From positions 158,090 to 222,089 of the forward strand of contig NZ_JANZKJ010000009.1 in NCBI RefSeq assembly GCF_025642975.1: a DNA stretch of 64,000 nucleotides. Direction: 5' to 3'. The notes beneath the pieces are model-generated. The model did no database searches. It was given only the letters and a program-made list of their open reading frames with translations, and had not been told where the DNA came from. The DNA comes from Pseudomonas sp. RIT-PI-S (GTDB taxonomy: Bacteria > Pseudomonadota > Gammaproteobacteria > Pseudomonadales > Pseudomonadaceae). Of the stretch, positions 1 to 8,790 are shown in pieces. The first letter of the stretch is position 1; each line of letters begins with the position of its first letter. The position numbers and the translations under genes are program-made.

Positions 1-2105
1 CTCGGCGGTGGCGTAGCGAGGTTCACGTGGAGCCGCAATGGCCGACCCAGGCACGCTGGCTGGTGCCGGCATTCGGCGTGGCGGGGGCAATGCTGTTGCT
101 TGCGGTGGTCTGGATCCGCGTGCTCCGCCGCCAGGTGCGACGGCGACGGGCGGCCGAACATGCGCTAACCGATCAACTGGAGTTCATGCGGGTGATGATC
201 GACGGCACCCCGCACCCGGTATACGTGCGTGATCGGGGCGGCCGCTTGCTCAATTGCAATGCGAGCTACCTGAGCGCGCTCGGCGTGGAGCGCGAAGCGG
301 TGATCAGCCAGAAGGTCACGCGCATCCCGCTGGTGAATGAGCAGGCCAGGGAGTACGAAGCGCTGTATCGAAAGGTCATCGCCGATGGCCAGCCTATCGT
401 CGAAGATCGCCAGCTGCGTTTGCGCAACGGCCGGTACCTTACGGTCTTTCACTGGATGCTGCCGTTTCGGGCCAGCAACGGCAGCATCGTCGGGCTCATC
501 GGTGGCTGGATCGACATCACCGAGCGCCAACGCCTCTACGACGCCCTGCAAACGGCCAAGGAAGCAGCAGACGCGGCCAATCGCGCCAAGTCCCGTTTTC
601 TCGCCACGGCCAGCCACGAGATTCGCACCCCGATGAACGCCGTGCTCGGCATGCTCGAGCTGGCCCTGCGCAAGGCGGCCAAGGGTGAGCTGGACACGCT
701 GGCGTTGCAGGTGGCGTCCGAGTCGGCCAGCGGGCTGCTGGAGCTGCTCAGCGACATTCTCGATATCAGCCGGATCGAATCGGGGCACCTGGCCTTGAAC
801 CCGAAGCCGGTGGACATCCACGCGCTGGCCACGCAAGTGGTCCAGCTGTACCAGGCCAAGGCACGGGAAAAGGGCCTGCGGCTGGAGCTCGCCCTTGGCG
901 CGGGTACCGATGGCGGGGTGCTGCTCGACCCGCTGCGCTTCCAGCAGATACTGGGCAACCTGCTGAGCAACGCAATCAAGTTCACCCGCGAAGGTGGCGT
1001 GACGGTAAGCCTGGATGGCGAGGTCGAGGGCAATGAGCTGGCGCTGCGCCTGGTGGTCCAAGACACCGGCATCGGCATCCCCCAAGGGGACCTGGGGCGG
1101 TTGTGCCAGCCCTACCAACAGGCCGGCAACCACCAGGTGTCTGGGCGGGCGGGCGCAGGGCTGGGCCTGTCGATCAGCCAGCACCTGTGCCGCATCATGG
1201 GCGGCAGCCTGGAGCTGAGCAGCCGCGAGGGCGAGGGCAGCCGCGTGCAAGCACGTCTGCGCCTGCCCACGTGCGAACTGACCACCCCGGCGCTGTGCCC
1301 CGGGGCCGCGCCCACGGCCCAGGCGCCCATCAGCGTGCTGGTGGTGGACGATCACGAGCCCAATCGAGTGCTCCTGGCGCAACAGCTCAGTTACCTGGGC
1401 CATCAGGTGACGGTCGCGGTGGACGGCGCCCATGGGTTGCGCGAATGGTGTGGCCGGGGCGGCTTCGACGCCGTGATCTGCGACTGCGAGATGCCCGGGC
1501 TCGATGGCTACGACCTGGCCCGGGCGATCCGCCTGGAGGAGCAGCGCAAGGGCTTGGCGCCATGCCGCTTGCTCGCCTGCACCGCCGACGCCAGCGGTGG
1601 CCAGCGCGAGCGCTCGCGTGAAGCGGGCATGGACGAATGCCTGACCAAACCCCTGGGCCTGGAAGCACTGGCGGCGGCTTTGGTGCCGACCACACCGCCG
1701 GTGCCGCGGTCAAACGCCGCCGCTGGCGCTCCCCATTCCCCGGCGCCTGAAGCCTTGCTCGGCCTCGCCGGTGGTTGCGTAACGTCGGCGCGACGGCTGC
1801 GCGACAGCCTGGTGGAGGCATTGGCGCAGGATTATCAACGCTTGTGCGGCTTGTGCGCCGGATCGCCAGAGGTCGATGACGTGGTCCACCGCATTAAAGG
1901 CGGAGCGAGGATCGTCGGCGCCACGTTGTTGGTGGAAGGTTGCGAAGCGGTCGAAAGGGGAGAAAGCAGCCTGCCGGCCTTGCTAGCGCAAATCGAGTGC
2001 TTGCAACGGCAACTGCGCGGGATGCGGTTCAGCCCAGCGTCAGCAACCGGGCCCGAGGGCCCTGGTCGGTCGGCTCCAGCAACGCGACCGAAACCGGCAG
2101 CTTGA
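1..2105 (+). CDS. BvgS-like hybrid sensor histidine kinase (5' truncated by window edge)
   Basis: Unorthodox two-component sensor of the inner membrane. From a GTG at 27 the visible residues show a TM helix (about 11-33), a PAS domain (about 48-165), a HisKA domain with H197 in FLATASHEIRTP, a HATPase domain (NLLSNAIKFT, DTGIGIP, GAGLGLSI), a receiver (VVDDHEPNR, phospho-acceptor region CDCEMPGLDG, CLTKPL) and a C-terminal Hpt domain (HRIKGGA). The frame stays open from the window edge through 27, and the TM helix follows directly, as in BvgS/EvgS proteins after their periplasmic Venus-flytrap domains. I therefore infer that the sensory half lies off the left edge and that GTG 27 is not the start. 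The last 77 bases overlap the convergent phosphoesterase gene. No response regulator is visible. Confidence 0.9.
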   Translation, partial: RRWRSEVHVEPQWPTQARWLVPAFGVAGAMLLLAVVWIRVLRRQVRRRRAAEHALTDQLEFMRVMIDGTPHPVYVRDRGGRLLNCNASYLSALGVEREAVISQKVTRIPLVNEQAREYEALYRKVIADGQPIVEDRQLRLRNGRYLTVFHWMLPFRASNGSIVGLIGGWIDITERQRLYDALQTAKEAADAANRAKSRFLATASHEIRTPMNAVLGMLELALRKAAKGELDTLALQVASESASGLLELLSDILDISRIESGHLALNPKPVDIHALATQVVQLYQAKAREKGLRLELALGAGTDGGVLLDPLRFQQILGNLLSNAIKFTREGGVTVSLDGEVEGNELALRLVVQDTGIGIPQGDLGRLCQPYQQAGNHQVSGRAGAGLGLSISQHLCRIMGGSLELSSREGEGSRVQARLRLPTCELTTPALCPGAAPTAQAPISVLVVDDHEPNRVLLAQQLSYLGHQVTVAVDGAHGLREWCGRGGFDAVICDCEMPGLDGYDLARAIRLEEQRKGLAPCRLLACTADASGGQRERSREAGMDECLTKPLGLEALAAALVPTTPPVPRSNAAAGAPHSPAPEALLGLAGGCVTSARRLRDSLVEALAQDYQRLCGLCAGSPEVDDVVHRIKGGARIVGATLLVEGCEAVERGESSLPALLAQIECLQRQLRGMRFSPASATGPEGPGRSAPATRPKPAA

Positions 2106-2484
2106 ACCGCCGCGGCCCGGCGCTGCCGGGGTTGACGAACAGCACGCCCCCTCGGGTTTCGATTGCGGGCTTATGCGAGTGGCCGGTGATCACCACGTTG
2201 ACTTTAGCGGGGAGTGACGCTGGCACGTCGGCCATTTCGTGGGTGAGGTAGAGGGTGAGCGGGCCGGCGTGGACCACCAGCTCATCCGGCAGGGCGTCGG
2301 CCCACGCCAGGCCTCGGTCATTGTTCCCACGCACCACGCTCAGCGGTGCCAGCGCCCTTAGCTGGTCGAGAATGCTCGGCTTGCCGATGTCGCCGGCGTG
2401 CACCAAGTGATCGCAGCCTGCCAGGGCGTGCAAGGCCTCGGGGCGCAGCAACCCATGGGTATCGGCGATCAGCCCTATTTTCAT
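2029..2484 (-). CDS. YfcE/MJ0936-type metallophosphoesterase
   Basis: Small cytosolic calcineurin-like phosphoesterase of 151 residues. The metal-binding motifs are in order: DTH near the N-terminus (IADTHG), GDIGK, GNND and GHSH, with NPGSAGPRR near the C-terminus, which is typical of YfcE. The family hydrolyses phosphodiesters with Mn or similar metals; the natural substrate is unknown. The ATG at 2484 is preceded by TAAGGAG at good spacing. The gene follows copD by 11 bases, so the two are probably cotranscribed. Its 3' end overlaps the 3' end of the convergent sensor kinase gene by 77 bases. Confidence 0.88.
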   Translation of the reverse strand: MKIGLIADTHGLLRPEALHALAGCDHLVHAGDIGKPSILDQLRALAPLSVVRGNNDRGLAWADALPDELVVHAGPLTLYLTHEMADVPASLPAKVNVVITGHSHKPAIETRGGVLFVNPGSAGPRRFKLPVSVALLEPTDQGPRARLLTLG

Positions 2485-2495
2485 CTGCCTGCTCC

Positions 2496-3341
2496 TTACA
2501 AGGTTGGAGGCAACGTGCCTAGCAAGGCTACGGCCGCCAGGGCGCCGAGCCCGCACAACCATTCGAGCCCCAGGGTCAGGCGCAGGTTCGTCGGGGTGGC
2601 GCTGAGCGCGCGACGCCGATGCCACAGCGCCAGCCCTAGCATGGCGGCCACGGCCAGCAACTTGACCCCAAGAATGGCCGCGAATGGCCCTGCACTCGGC
2701 AGCAAGGTGCCAGTGATGGCCCAGAGGTTGAGCACGCCGGTGGCCACGATCACCCAAACCAGCGGCAGGCCATAGCGGCCGAAGTCCAGGGCCAGGCGTG
2801 CAGGTTGCAGGCCCAAGGGTTGCAGCGCGACCCAGCCCAGCAACGCCAGCGCACCGACCCAGCCGCCTACGGCCGCCAGATGCACCAGCTGGTTGAGCGA
2901 CAACAGCGTACCGGCCACCCCGCCCAGCATGCTGGCGTGCCCCACCGGGGCAAGCGTGGCGATCACCAGGGTGGCCAGGGCAAATGCGGGGACGGGCGAG
3001 CGCTGGTTCGGTATCCGCCACCACACCAGTTGCACCAGGCAAAGGACCACATGGGCTGACCATATGCGGCCGAAGGTGGTGTTCAAGAGCACGGTGCGCA
3101 GGGTCGCCGACTCAACCCCCGTGCGCCAGTCCCCGGCCATCTCGGCACTCGCCGCCAGCAGCCAGCCAACAGCCGACAGGAACCCCAACAGGGCCACCAG
3201 GCAGAGGATGGGGTCCATGCGCCGACGCAGCGCGGGCAACTGCGGGGCACCCTTGAGCAGCAGCGGGCGAAACAGGCTTATGCCGAACAGGCTCAACACG
3301 GCGAAGTAGTGCAGGAAGCGAAATACAACCAAGGCAGTCAT
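2496..3341 (-). CDS. copD: CopD-family copper resistance membrane protein
   Basis: Polytopic inner-membrane protein of 281 residues with about eight hydrophobic helices. Several conserved His sit near membrane edges (FLHYFAV, WSAHVVLC, VGHASML, QLVHLAAVGGW), the pattern of the CopD/PcoD copper-resistance domain. In known systems CopD works with periplasmic CopC in copper uptake or handling. No copC is adjacent here: upstream lies only the repeat array. The downstream phosphoesterase begins 11 bases after the stop. The family call is solid; a role in copper is inferred from the family. Confidence 0.82.
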   Translation of the reverse strand: MTALVVFRFLHYFAVLSLFGISLFRPLLLKGAPQLPALRRRMDPILCLVALLGFLSAVGWLLAASAEMAGDWRTGVESATLRTVLLNTTFGRIWSAHVVLCLVQLVWWRIPNQRSPVPAFALATLVIATLAPVGHASMLGGVAGTLLSLNQLVHLAAVGGWVGALALLGWVALQPLGLQPARLALDFGRYGLPLVWVIVATGVLNLWAITGTLLPSAGPFAAILGVKLLAVAAMLGLALWHRRRALSATPTNLRLTLGLEWLCGLGALAAVALLGTLPPTL

Positions 3342-3427
3342 GGCAGCGGGGTGTTCCGGGCAGGGGGCGCTACTCTACCAGCCTGGGCCGCACCGGCCAA
3401 ACTGCGCGGCAGCTGTCGGCGCGGCCC

Positions 3428-4605
3428 TGTAGGAAGCTCCATGGTTGCCCGCAGTGCTCTAACGCGTGGCAGCACGGCTTGCCGGCGACGGGTGTTATGC
3501 GCAGCCGCGTCTGGTTGCGGGCAAGTTCGGTTGCCACGGCCCTGGTGTCGCCGGTTTGCGGGCTTGCGCCCGCATCCCACAAGGGCGGGCAGGACTTCTG
3601 TGGGAGATTCCATGGTTGCCCGCGCCCCAACGCGTAGCAGCACGGCTTGCCGGCGGCAGATGTTATGCGCAGCTGCGCCTGATCGCGGGCAAGCCCGGCT
3701 GCTACGCCCTGGCGCCGCCGGTTCGCGGGCTTGCGCCCGCCTCCCACAGGGGGTGTGTAGGGTTTTTGTGGGGATTTCCTGGTTGCCCGCAGTGCTCTAA
3801 CGCGCAGCAACGCGGCTTGCCGGCGACGGGTGTTATGCGCAGCCGCGTCTGGTTGCGGGCAAGTTCGGTTGCTACGGCCCTGGTGTCGCAGGTTCGCGGG
3901 CTTGCGCCCGCATCCCACAAGGGCGGACAGGACTTCTGTGGGAGATTCCATGGTTGCCCGCGCTCCAACGCGTAGCAGCACGGCTTGCCGGCGGCAGATG
4001 TTATGCGCAGCTGCGCCTGATCGCGGGCAAGCCCGGCTGCTACGCCCTGGCGCCGCCGGTTCGCGGGCTTGCGCCCGCCTCCCACAAGGGGTGTGTAGGA
4101 TTTTTGTGGGAGATTTCCTGGTTGCCCGCATTGCTCTAACGCGCAGCAACGCAGCTTGCCGGCGACGGGTGTTGCGCGGAGCTGCGTCTGGTTGCGGGCA
4201 AGCTGGCTGCTACGCCCCTGGTGTCGCAGGTTCGCGGGCTTGCGCCCGCCTCCCACCAGGGGTGTGTAGGATTTTTGTGGGGGATTTCCTGGCTGCCCGC
4301 ACGCTCTAACGCGTAGCAGCGCGGCTTGCCGGCGGCGGGTGTTATGCGCAGCTGCGCCTGATCGCGGGCAAGTTCGGTTGCTACGGCCCTGGTGTCGCAG
4401 GTTCGCGGGCTTGCGCCCGCATCCCACAAGGGGGGGCAGGACTTCTGTGGGAGATTCCATGGTTGCCCGCGCTCCAACGCGTAGCAGCGCGGCTTGCCGG
4501 CGACGGGTGTTATGCGCAGCTGCGTCTGGTCGCGGGCAAGTTCGGTTGCTACGCTCTGGCGCCGCTGGTTCGCGGGCTTGCGCCCGCTTCCCACAGGGGT
4601 GGGTA
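3428..4605. repeat. Tandem array of seven ~169-bp REP-containing repeat units
   Basis: The gap between copD and kguD holds seven head-to-tail copies of a unit of 168-171 bases. The landmark GCTTGCCGGCG recurs near 3478, 3646, 3814, 3983, 4154, 4324 and 4493. Each copy carries the palindrome GCGGGCTTGCGCCCGC (for example 3558-3573) followed by a CCCACA tail, as in P. putida-type REPs, plus TTGCCCGC and GCGGGCAAG half-elements in opposite orientation. Units 1 and 3 match one variant and units 2 and 4 another, so 3428-3765 is repeated as a nearly identical block of about 338 bases. Open frames here exist only because the repeat lacks stops; I annotate no gene. Confidence 0.92.
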
Positions 4606-4649
4606 GGGGCAGGATGGGCAGATGGGCGCCGTACCCCGACGATGGGGAC

Positions 4650-5621
4650 TTAGCTTGGCAACCGATTCGCCGGGTTCGCCGGTGGCTGCCCGGCGAGCAC
4701 CGCCAGCAGGTTGTCGACCGCACACGCTGCCATGGCTTCGCGGGTTTCTTCGGTGGCCGAACCGATGTGCGGTGTGGCCACCACGTTGGCCATGCGCAGC
4801 AACGGCGAGTCAGTGGCCACCGGCTCCTGGGTGAACACGTCCAGCCCGGCGCCGCGGATACGGCCCTGTTCCAGCGCGGCGATCAGCGCGGGCTCGTCCA
4901 CCACCGGGCCACGGGCGATGTTGACCAGTATCGCACCAGGCTTCATCAGCCCCAGCTCTCGCTCGCCGATCAGCCCGCGGGTCTGCTCGGTCAACGGCAG
5001 TGTGAGGCATACGAAGTCCGCGCCTGCCAGCAGTTCATCCAGCGAACAATGCCGGGCACCGAAGCGTTCGTCCGCCTCCGGGCGGGGCCGATGGCTGTGG
5101 TAGAGCACAGGCATGTTGAACCCGCAGTGGCCGCGTTGGGCGAGGGCCTGGCCGATGCGGCCCATGCCGACGATCCCTAGGGTTTTGCCGTGTACGTCGG
5201 TGCCGAAGTGCGCCGGGCCGATATTGGCCTGCCATTGCCCGGCGCGCACCATGGCGGCGAGTTCGACCACCCGGCGCGCCGTCGCCATCAGCAGCGCGAA
5301 GCCCGTGTCGGCCGTGGTTTCGGTGAGCACGTCTGGCGTGTGGGTGAGCTGGATGCCACGGCGGGTCAGCTCTTCGACGTCATAGTTGTCGATACCCACG
5401 GACACGCTGGAAATGACTTCAAGCGCCGGAGCCAGGTCCAGCAGGCTGCTGTCGATGCGCAGGCTTGCCCCCAGCAGCCCATGGGCGCCGGGCAGGGCAT
5501 CGCGCAGGCGGGCCAGGCCCTCACCTTTCACGTCGTCGATGAAGGTGACCTCGGCCTGCGCCTGCAGGCGCTCCATCAGTGGCGCGGAGAGCTTTTTGTA
5601 GACCACAACATGCTTTTTCAT
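4650..5621 (-). CDS. kguD: 2-keto-6-phosphogluconate reductase (D-2-hydroxyacid dehydrogenase family)
   Basis: Cytosolic NAD(P)H-dependent reductase of 323 residues, last enzyme of peripheral 2-ketogluconate catabolism: it reduces 2-keto-6-phosphogluconate to 6-phosphogluconate for the Entner-Doudoroff route. Family marks are the dinucleotide loop GIVGMGRIGQ, the substrate-contacting arginine in NIARGPVVDE, the glutamate in LDVFTQEP and the catalytic His in TPHIGSAT. On sequence alone it could be a glyoxylate/hydroxypyruvate reductase (GhrB-like). The assignment to kguD rests on its place as last gene after kguE, kguK and kguT. The start at 5621 has AAGG a few bases upstream, and kguT ends 12 bases before. 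Confidence 0.88.
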   Translation of the reverse strand: MKKHVVVYKKLSAPLMERLQAQAEVTFIDDVKGEGLARLRDALPGAHGLLGASLRIDSSLLDLAPALEVISSVSVGIDNYDVEELTRRGIQLTHTPDVLTETTADTGFALLMATARRVVELAAMVRAGQWQANIGPAHFGTDVHGKTLGIVGMGRIGQALAQRGHCGFNMPVLYHSHRPRPEADERFGARHCSLDELLAGADFVCLTLPLTEQTRGLIGERELGLMKPGAILVNIARGPVVDEPALIAALEQGRIRGAGLDVFTQEPVATDSPLLRMANVVATPHIGSATEETREAMAACAVDNLLAVLAGQPPANPANRLPS

Positions 5622-5633
5622 AGGTTTGCCTTA

Positions 5634-6923
5634 TCACACATGGGCAGTTCTAGCGGGCGCCGGCGCTATCGCCGCGCGGGCATCGCGGGTGCGCAGGCAC
5701 AGGGTGAGCACGGCCGATATCGCCAGCGCGGCGCTCATGAACAAGTAGGAAGCACCGGGGTTGCCGGTGGTGGCGTTCAGGTAACCCACCAGCCAGGAGC
5801 CGGCGAACGAGCCCAGGGCGCCCATGCTGTTGATCAGCGCCATGGCGCCACCGGCCACGTTGCCGGGGAGAATCTCCGGCACGATGGCGAAGAATGGGCC
5901 ATAGGGGGCGTACATGCAGGCGCCGGCCAGCGTAAGCAAGCCATAGGACCACCAAAAGTGCGTGCTGCCCAAGGCATAGGAGCCATAGAACGCCAGCGCC
6001 GCCAGCAGCAGCGGCGGCCACACGAAGCGCTTGCGCAACTGCAGTTTGTCCGAGCCCCAGGAGCACAGCAGCATGGCGATCACTGCCGCCAGGTAAGGCA
6101 GCGCGGACAGCCAGCCGGCCTGGACCATGTCCATTTCCTGGCCCTTTTTGAGGATCGACGGCAACCAGATCACGAAGCCATACACGCCGATGCTCCAGCA
6201 GAAATACTGCACCGAGAGCAAGATCACCTTCGGCGAACGGAACGCCTGGGCATAGTTCTTCACCGGCTTGAAGCCCTGCTGTTCGGCGGCCAGCGCGCTC
6301 TCCAGCGCTTCACGCTGCGCGTGGCCCAGCCATTTGGCCTGGGCGGGGCGCTCGTCGGCCAGCCGCCACCAGACAAAGGCCCAGATCACCGCTGGGATGC
6401 CTTCGATGATGAACATCCAGCGCCAGGAGAAATGCTGCACCAGGTAGCCGGACACCACTGACATCCACAGCATGGTCACCGGGTTGCCGAGGATCAGGAA
6501 GGTATTGGCGCGGGAGCGTTCGGCGCGGGTGAACCAGTGGCACAGGTACACCAGCATGGCTGGCATCACCACGGCCTCGACCACGCCGAGGAAAAACCGT
6601 ATCGCCACCAGCCAGTAGGCGCTGGTGACCACCCCGGTGAGGCTAGCCAAGCCGCCCCAGAGGATCAGGCTGGCGAAGATCAGCTTCTTGACGCTGCGCT
6701 TTTCCGCATAGATCGCGCCCGGTACCTGGAAGAAGAAGTAGCCGAGGAAGAACAGCGCGCCAAGCAAGGAGGACATCCCCGGGGTGATTTGCAGGTCTTC
6801 GGCCATCCCGGACGCCGCGGCAAAGCCGTAGTTGGCTCGGTCGAGGTAAGCCAGGCTATAGGTGATGAACACCACCGGCATCAGGTACCACCAGCGACGG
6901 CTGGCCAGTTTCAGCGTACTCAT
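5634..6923 (-). CDS. kguT: 2-ketogluconate transporter, MFS (ACS family)
   Basis: Major facilitator of 429 residues with 12 predicted TM helices. It matches the anion:cation symporter subfamily that includes glucarate and phthalate transporters: YLDRANYGFA in TM1 and GVVEAVVMPAMLVYL and WFTRAERSRA in the N-terminal half. It would import 2-ketogluconate formed in the periplasm by glucose and gluconate oxidation. The ATG at 6923 is preferred over an in-frame GTG two codons upstream because GGAG lies 7 bases before it. It sits between kguK (53 bases upstream) and kguD in one transcription unit. Confidence 0.88.
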   Translation of the reverse strand: MSTLKLASRRWWYLMPVVFITYSLAYLDRANYGFAAASGMAEDLQITPGMSSLLGALFFLGYFFFQVPGAIYAEKRSVKKLIFASLILWGGLASLTGVVTSAYWLVAIRFFLGVVEAVVMPAMLVYLCHWFTRAERSRANTFLILGNPVTMLWMSVVSGYLVQHFSWRWMFIIEGIPAVIWAFVWWRLADERPAQAKWLGHAQREALESALAAEQQGFKPVKNYAQAFRSPKVILLSVQYFCWSIGVYGFVIWLPSILKKGQEMDMVQAGWLSALPYLAAVIAMLLCSWGSDKLQLRKRFVWPPLLLAALAFYGSYALGSTHFWWSYGLLTLAGACMYAPYGPFFAIVPEILPGNVAGGAMALINSMGALGSFAGSWLVGYLNATTGNPGASYLFMSAALAISAVLTLCLRTRDARAAIAPAPARTAHV

Positions 6924-6976
6924 GATCACACTCCGCTTATTGTTGTTGTCCGGTCGTTAGTCGATGCAGCCGGGGC

Positions 6977-7927
6977 TCAGCCCGCCAGCGTTTGCCGCGC
7001 GGCGTGCAGTTGCGCCAGCCGTGGCAGGCCTTCCATGTCGCCTGGGCTCTGCACGGCCAGGCTGCCGATCCAGTTGCCGCGCCGAACGGCCTGGGCGAAC
7101 CCCTGGCCTTCGAGCAGGGCGCTGATCACGCCGACCGCAAAGCCGTCGCCGGCGCCCACGGTGTCTACCACCCGTGCCACGGTAAAGCCGGGCACCACGC
7201 CTTCGGCCTCGGCGGTGCGGTAATAGGCGCCTTCAGGCCCTAGCTTGATCGCCACCGCTTCCACGCCTTGGTCCAGGTACCAGGCCGCGATATCCCGCGG
7301 CTGCTCCTGCCCGGTCAGCAAGCGGCCCTCGGCCAGCCCCGGCAGCACCCAATGGGCTTGGCAAGCGAGTTCATTCACCGCCTCGATCATCGCCGCCTGG
7401 TTCGGCCACAGGGAAGGCCGCAGGTTAGGGTCGAAGGACACGCTATGGCCTCGTTCCCGCATATGCGCCATCACGTAGCGCGAAAGCGCCCGGGCATCGC
7501 CCGACAGCGCCGGCACAATGCCCGTGGCGTGCAGATGGCGAGCGGTGAACAGCGCCGGGTCGAGGTCGCCCACGCTGAGCGCGCTGGCCGCCGAGCCGCG
7601 GCGGAAATATTCGACCGTAGGGTCCCGCCCGTCGGCTTCGCTGGATTTGAGCTGAAAGCCGGTGGGGCGTTGCGGGTCGGTGCGCACGAAGCGGCAGTCC
7701 AGGCCTTCGGCGGCCAGGGTGTCGACCACGAAGCGGCCGAAGGCATCCTCGCCCACACGGCTCAACCAGGCTACCTTTAGGCCCAGCCGCGCCAGGCCGA
7801 TGGCCACGTTGCTGTCGGCGCCGGCGATGCGCTTGTGGAAGCGGTCGACCTTGGCCAGGTCGCCGTATTCGTCGGCCACGAACATTGCCATGGTTTCGCC
7901 GAAGCCAAGTACGTCGTAATCAGGCAT
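6977..7927 (-). CDS. kguK: 2-ketogluconokinase (PfkB family)
   Basis: Ribokinase/PfkB-fold sugar kinase of 316 residues. It phosphorylates imported 2-ketogluconate with ATP to 2-keto-6-phosphogluconate. The N-terminal part has the substrate-side motif AGADSNVAIGLARLG, and the C-terminal signature DTVGAGDGFAVG holds the catalytic Asp and anion hole. The start codon overlaps the end of kguE by 8 bases, which implies translational coupling. Closely related sequences are often labelled 2-keto-3-deoxygluconate kinase; the operon partners decide for KguK. Confidence 0.87.
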   Translation of the reverse strand: MPDYDVLGFGETMAMFVADEYGDLAKVDRFHKRIAGADSNVAIGLARLGLKVAWLSRVGEDAFGRFVVDTLAAEGLDCRFVRTDPQRPTGFQLKSSEADGRDPTVEYFRRGSAASALSVGDLDPALFTARHLHATGIVPALSGDARALSRYVMAHMRERGHSVSFDPNLRPSLWPNQAAMIEAVNELACQAHWVLPGLAEGRLLTGQEQPRDIAAWYLDQGVEAVAIKLGPEGAYYRTAEAEGVVPGFTVARVVDTVGAGDGFAVGVISALLEGQGFAQAVRRGNWIGSLAVQSPGDMEGLPRLAQLHAARQTLAG

Positions 7928-8699
7928 GGGCGGCCTCCAGGTTCAGGCCCAGCGCCGCCAGTTCCGCCACCCGTTGTTGCACCACGGCGGGGAGGTCCGC
8001 GCCTTGAAGGGGGTATTCGATGGCCCGCACGGTGTCGGCCGGGAAGCGCCGCAGCAGCCGGGTCCAGGTTGCCAGGTCGCGCGCCTCGGGGGCCACCGCC
8101 ACCAATTTGCCCGTAGGGCTGAGGCGCACGGCCTTGCAGTGCAGGTATTGCACGTACTGCCCCAGCTGCCCGGCGGCACCCAGCGCTGATTGCGCCTGCC
8201 ATTGCCAGTTGCCGATGTCGAAGGTCATGGCCACCGGCACATTGCGTACCCGAGCCGCCGTGAAGAACTGCACCAGCGGCTCGATTCGGCCGCCTTGCAC
8301 GGTCTGGTCGTTCTCCACCAGCAGCCGCACGGGTGAGCCGGCCAGCAACACGGCCAGGGCCTTGAGGTCGGCATTGGGGGTGAAGTGGCCGAGGGAGGTC
8401 TTCAGCCAGACCGCCCCTGCCTCAGCCGCCGCGTGCAGCGTGGCGGCCAGCTGGGGGTTGGGGCGATTGGTGTCTGCTTGCCAGAGCTCCAGCGGCGAGG
8501 AGTACACCAGCGTCAATGAAAGGCTCGCGGCCAGGGCGGCGTAGGCGGGCAGGTTGGGGCAGGGTTCGAGCAGCTCCTCGCGCAGCTCTACGTGGCTGGC
8601 ACCGGCCTTGGCCGCCAGCTCGAAATAATCGGCCTGGCCTGCGCTGCGAACGGTGTCCGCGCCAAAGCTGGAGAGGCTGATGGATACGGATTGACTCAT
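7920..8699 (-). CDS. kguE: KguE, sugar phosphate isomerase/epimerase-family protein
   Basis: TIM-barrel protein of 259 residues in the xylose isomerase-like/AP endonuclease 2 superfamily. Features include the N-terminal SFGADTVR strand, HVELREELLEPCP, the glutamate strand LLVENDQT and MTFDIGNWQWQ near the metal site. KguE is the first gene of the kgu operon in pseudomonads and has been called a putative epimerase; its exact reaction is not clear from sequence. The start at 8699 is preceded by GAGGACAAC. A PtxS-type operator lies 14 bases upstream of the start codon, inside the probable leader. The gene overlaps kguK by 8 bases. Confidence 0.85.
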   Translation of the reverse strand: MSQSVSISLSSFGADTVRSAGQADYFELAAKAGASHVELREELLEPCPNLPAYAALAASLSLTLVYSSPLELWQADTNRPNPQLAATLHAAAEAGAVWLKTSLGHFTPNADLKALAVLLAGSPVRLLVENDQTVQGGRIEPLVQFFTAARVRNVPVAMTFDIGNWQWQAQSALGAAGQLGQYVQYLHCKAVRLSPTGKLVAVAPEARDLATWTRLLRRFPADTVRAIEYPLQGADLPAVVQQRVAELAALGLNLEAAHA

Positions 8700-8712
8700 T
8701 ATTGTTGTCCTC

Positions 8713-8726
8713 TGAAACCGATTACA
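8713..8726. promoter_or_regulatory. Imperfect PtxS operator upstream of kguE
   Basis: TGAAACCGATTACA matches 12 of 14 positions of the palindrome TGAAACCGGTTTCA, known as the PtxS binding site in Pseudomonas. It lies between ptxS and kguE, just upstream of the kguE ribosome binding site, where a bound repressor would block transcription of the kgu genes until 2-ketogluconate is present. Confidence 0.75.
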
Positions 8727-8790
8727 TTTTTCTTCAGAGCGCTGCCAGTTGGTCGAGTGCGCAGCGGCCGTGGTCAGTGTTTGAGCGGGC

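Noticed and set aside
165..1433. Large antisense frame opposite the sensor kinase, and similar ones opposite kguT, the autotransporters, XDH and pvdT
   Set aside because: They mirror third-position GC bias of the genuine genes and have no family motifs.
3428..4605. CRISPR array or integron attC array
   Set aside because: The units are contiguous with no unique spacers, the period is about 169 bases, and no cas or integrase gene is present.
3338..4723. Long open frames on both strands across the 169-bp array, with proteins of up to about 260 residues
   Set aside because: They are built from the repeat itself, are rich in repeated Cys/Arg/Pro blocks, change frame from unit to unit and show no ribosome binding sites or known domains.
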